Assembly (NCBI GenBank): GCA_030180135.1 | Contig: CM058240.1 | Coordinates: 75,077,581-75,141,580, forward strand | Direction of reading: 5' to 3' | DNA: 64,000 nt | Source: Orychophragmus violaceus | Lineage: Eukaryota; Streptophyta; Magnoliopsida; Brassicales; Brassicaceae | In this document: one piece after another, positions 12,564-23,001 of the stretch | Layout of the letters: each line of letters starts with the position of its first letter | How positions within the stretch are numbered: the first letter of the stretch is position 1 | Notes under the pieces: model-generated | The model's database searches: none | The model's input: only the letters and a program-made list of their open reading frames with translations | What the model was told of the DNA's origin: nothing | Position numbers and translations under genes: made by a program

Positions 12564-13391
12564 TGATGCAAGATGGAAGCGGGATTGATGTAGAATAGGG
12601 ACTGAAGTCACTCTCTTCTAGATCGTGAGTGGATATGTGGTGAGATGGATTCAACCCTCGGGTCTCTAGACTCCTTAGGATGAACGTTGAGATGATTAAA
12701 TGGAAAGGAAGATGGATTGAATGTCGCCACACAAGAGATGAATGATCTTGTGATAAGACTGATCTAAGGTTGCTTGATATGACTCACAAGAAAGCTTAGA
12801 ATCGAAGGTGTTTTCTCTCAAGAAGAAGAACTGCGTTATTTTATTGATACTTGGTAAAAGATACACGGCTGCTAAGGATCCTTATAAAGGGGATCGTGCA
12901 GTTGTTGCCTTCTAGGGCAGAAACCTAATACAACGGCTACTAAAGTACTAAAATATCCTATGGTTCGAAATTAAAAGTAATACAGGGAAACTTGACTCAC
13001 TTAAGCGACTAATACAGACTTTGACTCAGACAACTAATATAATGCTTGGGCCTGCAAAATGAACAAACATAATATATGAAATGAAATCATACCTTATTGA
13101 GCGTGTGTGGTCGTCCATGGGTGGGCCTAAGTGGGCTGAATTGAGAAGATCATCCTTGAGTCTTCAATTGTCTTCTGTTGGGCCTCTAGACGCTCCACTT
13201 GAATTCTGGCCGGTTGCTCTTGATAGTCTTGAGTTAGGAGACTCTGAATTGACGTGTTGAACAGTGCTCTGAGTCTTCTAGTTCCTGATCTAGTCCTTGG
13301 AGGATCTCTCATGGTTGTAATGTCTTGAACATCAGGTACTTCTTCTAGGTCTTGTTGTCGTATCCCTATGCTTGAGTCAATGTCCTCATCA
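12564..13391 (-). repeat. 5' LTR of the CRM-like element
   Basis: 828 bp, a near-identical copy of 6616-7442. It carries a duplicate of the pol C-terminal coding end, here with a sense codon where the 3' LTR has TAG. It ends CATCA, followed by the target duplication TTCTC at 13392-13396. Confidence 0.9.
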
Positions 13392-13510
13392 TTCTCCTTC
13401 TCCACCTTCTTCTCTTCTCTCTTCTTCTTCTTCTTCTTTCTCTTCTTCTTCTTTCTCTCTTCTTCTTCTCCTCTCCTCTCACGATTCTCTTCTTCTCTTC
13501 TCTCTTTTTC
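13392..13510. repeat. Pyrimidine-rich (TTC/CT) tract, right part
   Basis: Continuation of the low-complexity tract split by the CRM insertion; its first five bases are the second copy of the TTCTC target duplication. Confidence 0.85.
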
Positions 13511-14566
13511 TTTTCTTTGTGTTGTGATGTGTAGAATGAGGAGGATTGGGCTCTTATTTATAGCAAGGAAAGATGAGGGTTATGGTGACAAGTGTCTCAT
13601 GACACATCTCATCTCCTTCTTTGACACATCAACACCCATGCATGTGAAAACCTTGGAGAGCAAGCCTCCTCTTCTATATGACACCACATCATGTGAGTTG
13701 TTGACACAAAATCTTGACAGCTCCTCCTCCTCTCCCTTAGCCACGAAACAACTCTTTTTATCATCCATCTCATGTATAGAAAGCCCACTTAGAAGCCCTT
13801 TGGATTTGGACCTAAAACCTTCTTGTAGATTCATTGAATCATGACTTCACAAAGCTTTTTATTCCGTCTTGCATAATTTCGTGTCACAAGCTTGTAAATG
13901 GGCTTTCATGAGGTCCATAATGACTCTATCTTCCATACATATGCAGCCCTAATCAAGCCCAAGCTCCAAAGAATTTATTTTGGATTTTTAGCTACTAATT
14001 ACTCCTTAATGGTCTAAAACTTATAACTTAATCTAAGAGTAAAATCCTTCTGAATCCTTTCACCCATAGCTTCTAAATCTTCTAATAGAGCTGTGGTAAA
14101 AATCTCATAATTTTTGGTGGACTTTAGAAGGTCTTCTCTCTTGCCCGAACATTGTATCGGTTTCTCAGAAAAATTAGTTGTGCGTTTAATATTTTATAAA
14201 CTCCTTTTCTGCTTCCATAGATTCACCAAGCCTAGTTTTCAGGTTCTATATGATTTTAGATGAATTTAGCAACTAGAATCACTCCGTTTGGACACCCATA
14301 GCTCCGGTTATGGATTTTACAAGTTGATCGGTTCTATCGGTTTCCTTTCCCGATAGTCCGTAAAACCCATTTAATCTCCATTTCTTCCACGTCTGGTCTT
14401 CTAAATGTTATTTATGGACAAAAATAAGAACACTTGGCCCGTCTCCACTTCTGGCTCGCATTTTGGTAAAATTACTAAAATGCCCTTCATCTCTTGGAAA
14501 TTACAGAATTGCCCCTCGTTGACTTTTCTGCTGCCCGTTGATTATTTCTTGGAACAGGATATTACA

Positions 14567-14901
14567 TGGAGTGTAATAATGATAGTGGAGTGTGATAGTA
14601 GAGATAGTGGAGGTAATGAAGTATATTAGGTCTAATCTCCACCGTTAGATCTTTTTAATCTCGACCGTTCATTTGGGTTGAGAATTTGTATAAATAGGTG
14701 TGAGTTTCTCATTTGTAATCATCTAACATTTCTCAATATAAACATCTCTCTAAGTTTTCTCTCTCTAAGAGTTTTCTCTTTATATTTCTAAAGTCCTAAA
14801 GTTCTAAAGTTTGAGTTTAAGTGAGGATGACTTAGCAATCACGAGTGGTGAAAAGGTGCTAAGGCCACACGCACTAATTCACGAAGAATTAGTCTGTGAC
14901 A
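14567..14901 (+). repeat. 5' LTR remnant of the chromovirus, 5' end missing
   Basis: About 335 bp, aligning with the 3' part of the 3' LTR (from about 26487). It ends CTGTGACA just before TGGTATCAGAG (primer site, 14904-14914). The missing left part, which should begin TGTCACGGCCC, must lie left of the window beyond the LARD-like element. A likely TATA region (TATAAATAGG near 14690) precedes the shared leader. Confidence 0.8.
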
Positions 14902-14954
14902 AGTGGTATCAGAGACGAGTTCGACCGAGGCTAGAGAGAAGTTTGTCCGAGAGA

Positions 14955-15797
14955 ATGGTTAAGGGAAGCAAAGACGCTACCAGTACGATGTCCGAGGCCA
15001 TGACTATCCAAGGAGCAAACAAGCGGGCTAAGGGTGTTTCCCAAGAGGCTTTGGGGGCGGTTGTTGGAGAGATGTCGGAGAAGCTCGAGAGGGTCGAGTA
15101 CACCGTGACCGGGTTGGAGAGTCATGTGTTCGAAGGGTTTGAGAAATTTAGAAAAGCGCCTCTGACATGGACTCTCGCTTTGAGGGGTTGAAGGAACTAA
15201 TGACGGGATGTATCCAAGCCTTGAGAGAAGACATCAAGGGGATGAAAGAAAGGCTCGTCTTTATGGAGAAAGACGTGGCGCTATGCAAGAAGGCAAGCAC
15301 AAATGGAGGAGCCGTTATCGCCAATGGAGCAGGACGGGTGGACTTTCCGAAACCAACGCGATTTAACGGGGTAAGAGATGCTAAGGAAGTTGAGAATTTC
15401 CTTTGGCAGATGGAACAATACTTCGAAAATATCAATCTTGGGGAGGAGATGGCGAAGGTGAAGGCCGCGACTTCGTACTTGACGGAAATGGCCATGTTAT
15501 GGTGGCGGAGAAAACACACGGAGATGAAACGGGAAATACTCTGGATCGAGACGTGGGAGGAGTTTAAGAAGGAACTGAAGCATCAATTCTACCCAGAAAA
15601 TGTCGTGTATGAAGCCCGAAAGAAGTTGAGGGAACTTCGACAAAAAGTATGATTCGTGACTATGTGAAGGAATTCACGACCCTCATGCTGCAAATCCCTA
15701 ACATGTCGGATGAGAAACTCGTGTTCTACTTCACCGATGGGTTCAAAATTGGGTTAAACAAGAGTTCCACCGAAGGGGAGTTCAGTCCGTAGATGAG
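14955..15797 (+). pseudogene. gag of the chromovirus, first part
   Basis: The Met at 14955 (MVKGSKDATS) starts a coiled-coil-like N-terminus. After a frameshift near 15165 the capsid region follows: DFPKPTRFNGVRDAKEVENF, LWQMEQYFENI, MLWWRRKH and FKKELKHQFYPENV. A second shift near 15650 is followed by a region resembling DYVKEFTTLMLQIP and then the copia insertion. Gag would form particles and package element RNA. Broken by at least two frameshifts and the insertion. Confidence 0.82.
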
Positions 15798-15802
15798 GCT
15801 AT

Positions 15803-16483
15803 TGTTGGGATTATGTCCTGAAATCACACTTGTACTCACTCCTGATAGTAGTTGTGAATCGAGATCAACCGTTTTTATAATACTGGTGATTGTAATGCTT
15901 TGCTAGAAGCCTCTTGTAATCTGTAAGTTGTAGACTTACTTCCAGTATTATATGATCATATAGGGTCACACACCTAAGCAATCTGGAAGCTAACATATGT
16001 GAATGATCATTTGTTAATGATCAAGTTGATGTGTATTGGATACACATTGACATAGAGTTTTATGATGTATGTGTCGATCGATACATGAGTGTGTCAATCG
16101 ATGCAGGCTTTTCGAGAAGGTGTGTCGATCGACACAGTAAGTGTGTCGATCGATGCATATCGGGTTTTGACATAAACGAGTCGGGCTTCTCCGACGGTTC
16201 AGTGATGTCATTTCCAGGTCGATATATAAAGGTTTATATGGTCGACCTGAACCCGAGCCGTCACTGGAATTCTCAGATAGAAAAGCAGAGACATCTAAAA
16301 CTCATTCCCTGAATCCGGCACTAGCATCCCGGCGTTCCAGGTTGTGTGAGTGTGTGCTTGGTAGAGGCGAAGCACTTGATTCGCTAGATCTCGTTCACCA
16401 TTCTATTCCGCTGCCAGATCTGAGGTAAGAACGAGGTTGGTAATTTCAATATAACAAACCATAGATCCTAGGAGGATCCAACA
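15803..16483 (+). repeat. 5' LTR of the nested copia element
   Basis: 681 bp, TG...CA ends, with paired-palindrome modules at about 16071-16160. CGATATATAAAGG near 16220 is a plausible TATA box for the element transcript. Followed by the tRNA-iMet-type primer site at 16485-16500. Confidence 0.92.
16071..16156. promoter_or_regulatory. Two paired-palindrome modules in the copia 5' LTR
   Basis: Module 1: palindromes centred at 16077.5 and 16097.5 (20 bp apart). Module 2: 16128.5 and 16149.5 (21 bp apart). The core is TCGATCG flanked by GTG/CAC or GTG/TGC. They lie upstream of the TATA-like site, so a transcriptional role is possible, but no function is known to me. Confidence 0.6.
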
Positions 16484-16643
16484 GTGGTATCAGAGCATGG
16501 TAGGGTTTAGTCTATTGAATCTGAGGCATTTAAATCGAATACTGATGAATTTGATGAGTTAATTGCCTGTTAAATCGTGTTTTATGGAAATTTATCTCGG
16601 ATTGAATTTTCTGTTGAAAACGACGAACTGCTCTTGTCGCACT

Positions 16644-17097
16644 GTGTCGATCGACACTAAGCTTGTGTCGGTCGACACACCGCGAAACGCATAATAAGAT
16701 TTTAGTGTTTGTCGCATAGTGTCGATCGACACAAAGCGTGTGTCGGTCGACACAGAGCAAAAACGCGTAAATAATTTAGGGTTTGTCGCATGGTGTCGAT
16801 CGACACTAAGCTTGTGTCGGTCGACACATCGCGAAAACTCGTAAAATATATTAGGGCTTTCGCACAGCATCGATCGACGCACTGGGTGTATCGGTCGATA
16901 CATGGCGAAAATACGAAAGATTTGAAATCGCACTGTGTCGATCGACACACTGGGTGTATCGGTCGACACAGACTGTGCAAATGGATAGATCGGTTCAATT
17001 GGATTGAACTGATTATCTCGCATGGTTATGTCGGTTTAATTCAAAATCCCTAATACTCTGCTGTGTCGATCGACACAAGTTTAATGTCGATCGACAC
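16644..17097. repeat. Tandem array of six paired-palindrome modules in the copia leader
   Basis: Six modules with palindrome centres at 16650.5/16671.5, 16725.5/16746.5, 16799.5/16820.5, 16873.5/16894.5, 16941.5/16962.5 and 17069.5/17090.5: every internal spacing is 21 bp. The first four modules repeat every 74-75 bp, the next at 68 and the last at 128. In most, the first palindrome is GTGTCGATCGACAC and the second GTGTCGGTCGACAC. The array lies between primer site and gag, where retroelement RNA dimerisation or packaging signals can lie. Function unknown. Confidence 0.85.
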
Positions 17098-17370
17098 AAA
17101 CCTTGCGATTGGTTGAATCGGTTCAATTGGATTGAACTGGTCATCATGATTGGTTAAGGTAGATTAGATCGGTTTAAATTGGATGAATTGGTTTAATTGA
17201 ATTGAACTGGTTATCTCAATTAGAATAAACCGATTTAATTGGTTAAGATCAGTTTGATCGGATAAGTCGATCCAATTGGATTGGACCGATTATCGCGATT
17301 AGTTAAAACTGGTTGAATCGGTTCGATTAGATGAAATGGTTAAATTGGATTTGACCGGTTATCTTGGATG
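16980..17370. repeat. Degenerate tandem repeat (TTAATTGGATTGAACTGGTT-like)
   Basis: About ten imperfect copies of a ~25-45 bp motif with consensus-like pieces GGTTTAATTGGATTGAACTGG and TTATC. It overlaps the last palindrome module and fills the middle of the long copia leader. No coding potential. Confidence 0.7.
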
Positions 17371-18247
17371 ATCTGAAAGGTTGCATATCAAGAGTCGACC
17401 AAGTGTGTCAGTCGACGCATATGGTGACGATGCGAACCGTAATCGTTTGGTTTTGAACCAAATGATCAAGAAACCGAACCGAATGACCTAACCCACTGAA
17501 ATTAGAACGATTAAAACTTAATTAAAATTAAAAGTTAAAAATGTTCTAAACCTATTTAATACACATTGGATGTGTGTTAGACCGAAGCTTAGTTATTCAA
17601 TATGGTCAACTGTTAAGACTCATTTCGTTGTTGGATAGTCTTGCCAAGAGCTTGGTGTCCACAATTACATGAGTAAGGCAGGTAGTAGTGTTGATGGTCT
17701 TGCAGTGCTTGACATCAACTATTGCATGACCTAATAGATTGAATTACTAATCTTTTAAAGTTCCATTTCCTCAACTAAATATCAAGTGATCTTGATGTCT
17801 TGCCCAATCTTGTCTACTGTCAAGACTCGTGTCGTTTGTTGGATAGTCTTGGAGTCCTTGGTATCCACTGCAACATGAGTAAGGCAGATGGTCATTGACA
17901 GACTTGCAGTGCAACTGTCAATGATCACAAGACAGAAGATATTGATTTCACTTGACTGGGCTGTCAGAAGTTCTGGGCCCAGAGACATCAGAGTAGATTA
18001 GACATAGTTTGTCTCATCTACGACCAAGAGTTGTACTGGGTACAATTAGCAATGATTTGCTTACCTAGATAACTAAAGTTTGGGTAATGGCGAGTCGCCC
18101 ACTCGAATTTTGGTGATCTGAGGATCTTGGATCATTATATTCATTGAGGAAACATTGTTTGAATATAATGTGAGTTTTCTTATTGGATAAGATTCCTCAT
18201 TTCCTGAAATCATAACTAAAATTTTCTTTGATTAAATTTTCCAGCCT
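17371..18247 (+). other. Remainder of the copia 5' leader
   Basis: About 0.9 kb with no ORF of note. It includes a repeated phrase of the type AGTCTTG...GTATCCACT..ACATGAGTAAGGCAG near 17630-17690 and 17820-17890, an imperfect ~190-bp duplication. Leader length between primer site and gag is about 1.75 kb, unusually long. Confidence 0.6.
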
Positions 18248-19162
18248 ATGTCTAAAACTACCTTCTCGTTACGACCCGTCCTTGAGAAGGACAAGTTAAA
18301 TGGGTCAAATTTCCTGGATTGGTATCGCAATTTGAGATTAATCCTCAAGCAGGAGAGTAAGGACTATGTCCTTGAGAAAGCTCTTCCAGAAAGGCTTGGG
18401 GCCAATCGCTCGAATGCAGTATATAATGCTTGGAATAAGCATTGTATTGATGTGGTAGATGTGCGTGGTCTGATGTTGGCTACCATGAACTCGGACTTGA
18501 AAAGTCAATACGAGAACATGGAGTCGCCAATAGAGATGATCACCAGCCTGAAACTGAAGTTTCAGGATCTGGCACGAGTTGAGAGATTCCAGTTGGTGAG
18601 GTCTCTCACTGGGTGCAGACTACCAGAGGATGTTCCAGTGAGTCCTCATGTCATTAAAATGATGGGTTACGTTGATAACCTGGGGAAACTGGATTGTCCT
18701 GTCAGCTTAGAGTTGGCAACTGACATCATTCTGCAGTCACTGCCGTCAAGCTATGATAAGTTCATTAAGAACTATATCAAGAAAGGCTTGGTGAAGACGT
18801 TGACTGAGCTGCATGGTATGCTCAAAACAGTAGAGCAAGACATCATAAAGGGTAAAAGATTTGAGAAATCTTGTGTTGGCAAGGGTTGAGGTAGGGCCGT
18901 CCAGATTTGGAATCAGGATAAGCCTGTGTCATCTTATAAGCCCAAGTCCAGGCCATCTGGTGTTAGAAAGTGCTTCTACTGTAATGAGTATGGGCATTGG
19001 AAGAGAGATTGCATTAAATTCTTGGAAGATTCACAAGAGATGAAGAAGATGTATGATACTTCTTCTTCAGGTATTGTGTTATTAATTCAAGTTCTACATA
19101 TGTATTGGATACTAGTTGTGGTACTGATATTTTGGAAATATGCAGGGCCTAAACAACAGTAG
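18248..19162 (+). pseudogene. Gag of the nested copia element
   Basis: The Met at 18248 (MSKTTFSLRPV) starts a 213-codon frame with the copia capsid hallmarks LNGSNFLDWYRNLRLIL, LMLATMNSDL and LATDIILQSLPSSYDKF. It stops at TGA (18887-18889). The zinc knuckle follows in another frame (CFYCNEYGHWKRDC, about 18970-19011), so the nucleocapsid end is frameshifted. Gag forms virus-like particles around element RNA. Its relative preservation, with pol destroyed, would fit an element that uses Pol supplied by a relative; that is inference. Confidence 0.85.
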
Positions 19163-22100
19163 AACGTTGAAGAAAGGACAAGTGGAACTGCGTGCCTGGT
19201 ATGGAGCAATGGTTGCTGCATAAGCCGTAGAGATTCTCCACTTGTAGGAGCCTTTCAAGCTTGGTTTTTGAATTAAGTAATTGCTACTATGTACCTGCTT
19301 TATGCAGAAATGTCTTTCATTTTCTTGTAAGAATTTGAATGTTTTTCATTCTGATAAAAGACAAGTTTTGCTCTTTTGATCTTAATGAAATATCATATGG
19401 TAGCACCCCTTTGAAAGGGTTTTATATCTTAAACCAACATACGCTTAAATATAACATAAATATCAAACGATTTAAGTCTGATGACTTGAACTCGATTTTT
19501 CCTCGGCATAGTCATATTGACCAAATAGAGTGAAGCGGCTTAAGAAGTTCCATAGTTATGGGCTTCAGGTTCATTTGATTGTAAATCAATTGAGACATGA
19601 ATTCTGCTTGCTGGGCCAAAAGACTAAGGCTTCTTTAGCAGAGCTAAAGAAACGGGCCAGCTCGTTGGGCCTTATACATACTGATGTATGCGGCCCGATG
19701 AGCATTAGTGCCAAAGGAAAACTTCAATACTTCATTGACTTATTGATGACTTCAATAAGTATGATTGTGTTCATTTGATGAAACACGAATGAGAATCCTT
19801 TGGAATGATCAAAGGAGTTTTAGAATGAAGTATAGAACCGATTTGACAGAAGTATTGATATCCTCGATTAGATCGCGGAGGAAAATACTTGAGTCAAGAA
19901 TTGAGTGATCATCTAAGTGAGTGTGAAGCCATATCACAACTCTTTTCTCCCAGAAAAACATGAATGGTGTTTCTGAGAGAATGAATCGGAGCTTATTGAA
20001 TATGCTCCGATTAATGATGAGTCACATGAATCTTCCATTATTCTTTTAAAATACGCTCTAAAATGAACATGTTTACGCTAAATAAGTTTTCTATCAGAAT
20101 CAGTGAAAAACACCACATTGGATGTGGACTGGGTGATTTCCAAATATATTTTTCTGATTAATTGGGATTGCAAGGTTTGTGTAAGGCAGTTGTCAACAAA
20201 CAAACTTGAACCCAAATCTGATAAGTGCTGCTTCGCTGGTTGTCCTAAGGAAACCGAGGCTTAGTACTTTTGCAACCAATCCGAGAACAAAGTTTTGTTG
20301 TTCGGAACTCTGTTTTTTCCAAGAAGAACAGTGGGAGTAAAAGTACAACTCGAAGAAATTCGAGAAACACAGGAGGCTGTTCAACCTGTTAAGGGAGAGC
20401 AGCGGTTAGATCTACAAAGTGCTGTAGGATCTACACCTGTGAAGCCTGAAATTCGCAGATCCGAAAGGATCCATCACTAAATTGAGGGTGATTCCTCATG
20501 ACCGATTGTCGTGATCCGTTGATCATTGAAAAGTGATGCGCATGCGAAATTCGAAGAAGCGATGGTGAGCCCCAACTCCGAAAAATAGGCTGGGTATGCA
20601 TGTTAGCTTCACCGATCTATTCATAGATTGAAGCAAACATCTTGGAGTTGGAATCTATGTTCTGTTAAAACGGTCAAAGGCTTTGACTCGATCAGGAACG
20701 AATAGAAACAATGCGTTTACAAGTAAACTAGTGGGAGCGTAGTTGCAATTCTCAAACTGTATGTTTAGAACGTACTTAATCTCATAAACGACGTTCTGAC
20801 GCTAAAGTCTTGTCAAGATTTGGGTCGGAAGTCAAGATTGACGATGGACATGGGAGAAGCCGCGTAAGCTCTTGGAATATGGATCCATTGAGATGGATCA
20901 GAAGAGCTAATTGGATCGTGTCAGGATCCTTATGATTATAAGGTACTGGACAGTTCCAATATGCATGATTCCAAGAATGGCTTCACACCAAAGGTCTTAT
21001 GGCAATGATCTTAGCAAGATGAAGTGTCTTGGACACTGGCTGAGCTAGTTTCTATGAGTGTGATTCCTTTTGCTTATGCAATAGAATCCATCATGAATGT
21101 CATATTATGCGCTCGTCTAAATGCAGCTGACGCATAAAGCATGACGAGAAGATACCAATTTGTTCCAGTAAGAGTCACTTGACAGTTGTAAAGGAATATC
21201 CCCAAGTGTTTGAGAAACACTAAGGATAGGTTCTTGTACAACTGAGAAATAGACGAATCAGTTATGAGTAGTTAGACGGACAAAGATGATTCCCGATTCT
21301 CACCTGGTTATGTCTTTTGCCTGTGTAACGGTACTGTCTGTTGGAAAGGTTTCCAAGCAGAGGACCGTAAAATAGAGCTCATTAAAGAATAGCGGTGTGG
21401 TTTGTTGGAATAGTTCCAAGCAAGGACACCACAACATCTCTCACAACCTAAGCACGAGTTGTATACTGTTGCTGTAGGTACTAGATATCTGAAGACTTAG
21501 TCTTGATTCTAGTGGGAGTTAATTTAGTTATGATGTTCAGATAGATATGATATGGTCATGTTTATGAAAAACTGACATCAACATTATTTGACTATTGGAT
21601 AATTAAATAATGGTCCCAAAATAAGTTTATGTCATATTATAGGCCATCAAGTTGAGAACTTGATCATGAAACCCTATAAGTAACAAATGACATAAATTAT
21701 GATGTGTCCCTAGTCGAGGTTGTTAAAGTGGGACAATAACAACCGCGATAGACTAGATTGTGAGGTGACTGTTGACTAAGTTTCATGGAGTCAATGATAT
21801 GAGTATCACAGTCAGTCACATAGATATATGTTGGTGAACATGTGATCGGACGTGACCCGCTAATGAGAAGTCTCCAGGATAGTTATATCTGTGTCATGAG
21901 AGGTTCTCATTACGACTATTGAGTATAGTCCTTAGACATGAGTTCATCATGCTTTCTTGCATATGAATTGGTGCACCTTGACCTTGTCAAACGTCGACCC
22001 GTAACTGGCGACTATAAAGGCACTGCTCAGGTGTATCATGAAGTGTGCGTTGAAATAGGGATGTAACAAGATGGGATTTGTCCCTCCTGAATAACGGGAG

Positions 22101-22321
22101 ATAAATATCTCAGGGCCTATCGAAGATTTTATGCTGAGAAAATGTGTGGCCGCACTCAAACGAACTGTAGTTCACTTGTTTGTTTTGTTCAGCATAGATC
22201 AGGAGTTCGATAAACATGATATTGGCTTAATAAGAATGACACTAATCTTGTCTTATGCCAAATCGAGATATAGAGACAAAAGGATTGTAGGAATTGATGA
22301 TTCCAGTACAAGTGGGAGATT
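19163..22321 (+). pseudogene. Decayed pol remnants of the nested copia element
   Basis: Fragments in correct order but in changing frames with many stops: a pre-integrase/integrase start (LGLIHTDVCGPMSISAKGKL, about 19668-19728), the linker before RT (PEIRRSERIH, about 20445-20475), an RT piece similar to the copia YGLKQASRSWN region (about 20605-20700), an RT C-terminal/connection piece (about 20810-21060) and an RNase H-like piece (GYVFCLxNGTVxWK, about 21307-21350). No YVDD motif was found. The 3' ~0.9 kb (21480-22300) is non-coding. The element cannot encode its own Pol. Confidence 0.75.
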
Positions 22322-23001
22322 GTTGGGATTATGTCCTGAAATCACACTTGTACTCACTCCTGATAGTAGTTGTGAATCGAGATCAATTGTTTGTATAATA
22401 CTGGTGATTGTAATGCTTTGCTAGAAGCCTCTTGTAATCTGTAAGTTGTAGACTTACTGCCAGTATTATATGATCCTATAGGGTCACACACCTAAGCAAT
22501 CTGGAAGCTAACATATGGGAATGATCATTTGATAATGATCAAGTTGATGTGTATTGGATACACATTGACATAGAGTTTTATGATGTATGTGTCGATCGAT
22601 ACATGAGTGTGTCAATCGATGCAGGCTTTTCGAGAAGGTGTGTCGATCGACACAGTAAGTGTGTCGATCGATGCATATCGGGTTTTGACATAAGCGAGTC
22701 GGGCTTCTCCGACGGTTTAGTGATGTCATTTCCAGGTCGATATATAAAGGTTTATATGGTCGACCTGAACCCGAGCCGTCACTGGAATTCTCAGAGAGAA
22801 AAGCAGAGACATCTAAAACTCATTCCCTGAATCCGGCACTAGCATCCCGGCGTTCCAGGTTGTGAGAGTGTGTGCTTGGTAGAGGCGAAGCACTTGATTC
22901 GCTAGATCTCGTTCACCATTCTATTCCGCTGCCAGATCTGAGGTAAGAACGAGGTTGGTAATTTCAATATAACAAACCCTAGATCCTAGGAGGATCCAAC
23001 A
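22322..23001 (+). repeat. 3' LTR of the nested copia element
   Basis: 680 bp, near-identical to 15803-16483, ending GGATCCAACA before the second GCTAT. It holds the same two palindrome modules, with centres at 22595.5/22615.5 and 22646.5/22667.5 (spacings 20 and 21). Confidence 0.92.

Larger units (their letters stand above)
6616..13391 (-). mobile_element. CRM-like Ty3/gypsy chromovirus, complete, nested in an LTR
   Basis: Two LTRs of 827 and 828 bp (TGATG...CATCA) flank a gag-pol reading frame on the minus strand. The target duplication TTCTC is present at 6611-6615 and 13392-13396. The primer site is next to the right LTR and a polypurine tract next to the left LTR. The pol frame runs into the 3' LTR, and its C-terminus has a basic motif (PRTRSGTRRLRALFN) instead of a classical chromodomain. 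Both traits are known from CRM (centromeric) chromoviruses. I count about 15-20 LTR differences, so the insertion is fairly young. The coding region carries at least one stop and one frameshift, so this copy is not autonomous as read. Confidence 0.85.
4130..14566 (-). repeat. Right (5') LTR of the LARD-like element, split by a nested CRM element
   Basis: It starts TGTAATG next to the primer site and ends ATTACA at 14566, giving TGTAAT/ATTACA terminal inverted repeats. Removing the nested element (6616-13391) and one copy of its 5-bp duplication leaves about 3,656 bp, very long for an LTR. The last ~330 bp match 233-559. After 14566 the sequence is the 5' LTR of another gypsy element, so this element inserted there. 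The target duplication should begin TGGAG; its partner lies left of the window. Confidence 0.75.
15803..23001 (+). mobile_element. Ty1/copia element nested in the chromovirus gag, TSD GCTAT
   Basis: LTRs of 681 and 680 bp begin TGTTGGGATTATG and end GGATCCAACA. The 5-bp target duplication GCTAT is at 15798-15802 and 23002-23006. The primer site TGGTATCAGAGCATGG follows the 5' LTR, and a purine tract (AGTGGGAGATT) precedes the 3' LTR. The LTRs differ at roughly a dozen positions, so it is a young insertion. The interior has a long leader with palindrome arrays, an intact-looking gag frame, and pol only as scattered, stop-filled fragments. Confidence 0.92.

Noticed and set aside
13580..13834. 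84-codon minus-strand ORF in the LARD LTR
   Set aside because: No similarity I recognise; sits in LTR DNA without other coding evidence.
16014..17053. ORFs on both strands with repeated VDRH/VSTDT/SIDT peptides (also at 22508-22830)
   Set aside because: These are the palindrome modules read as protein; palindromes give similar peptides on both strands. The signal is in the DNA, not in a protein.
16644..17097. CRISPR-like array of regular repeats
   Set aside because: Plant nuclear retrotransposon leader, palindromic units with similar spacers, no cas genes; not CRISPR.
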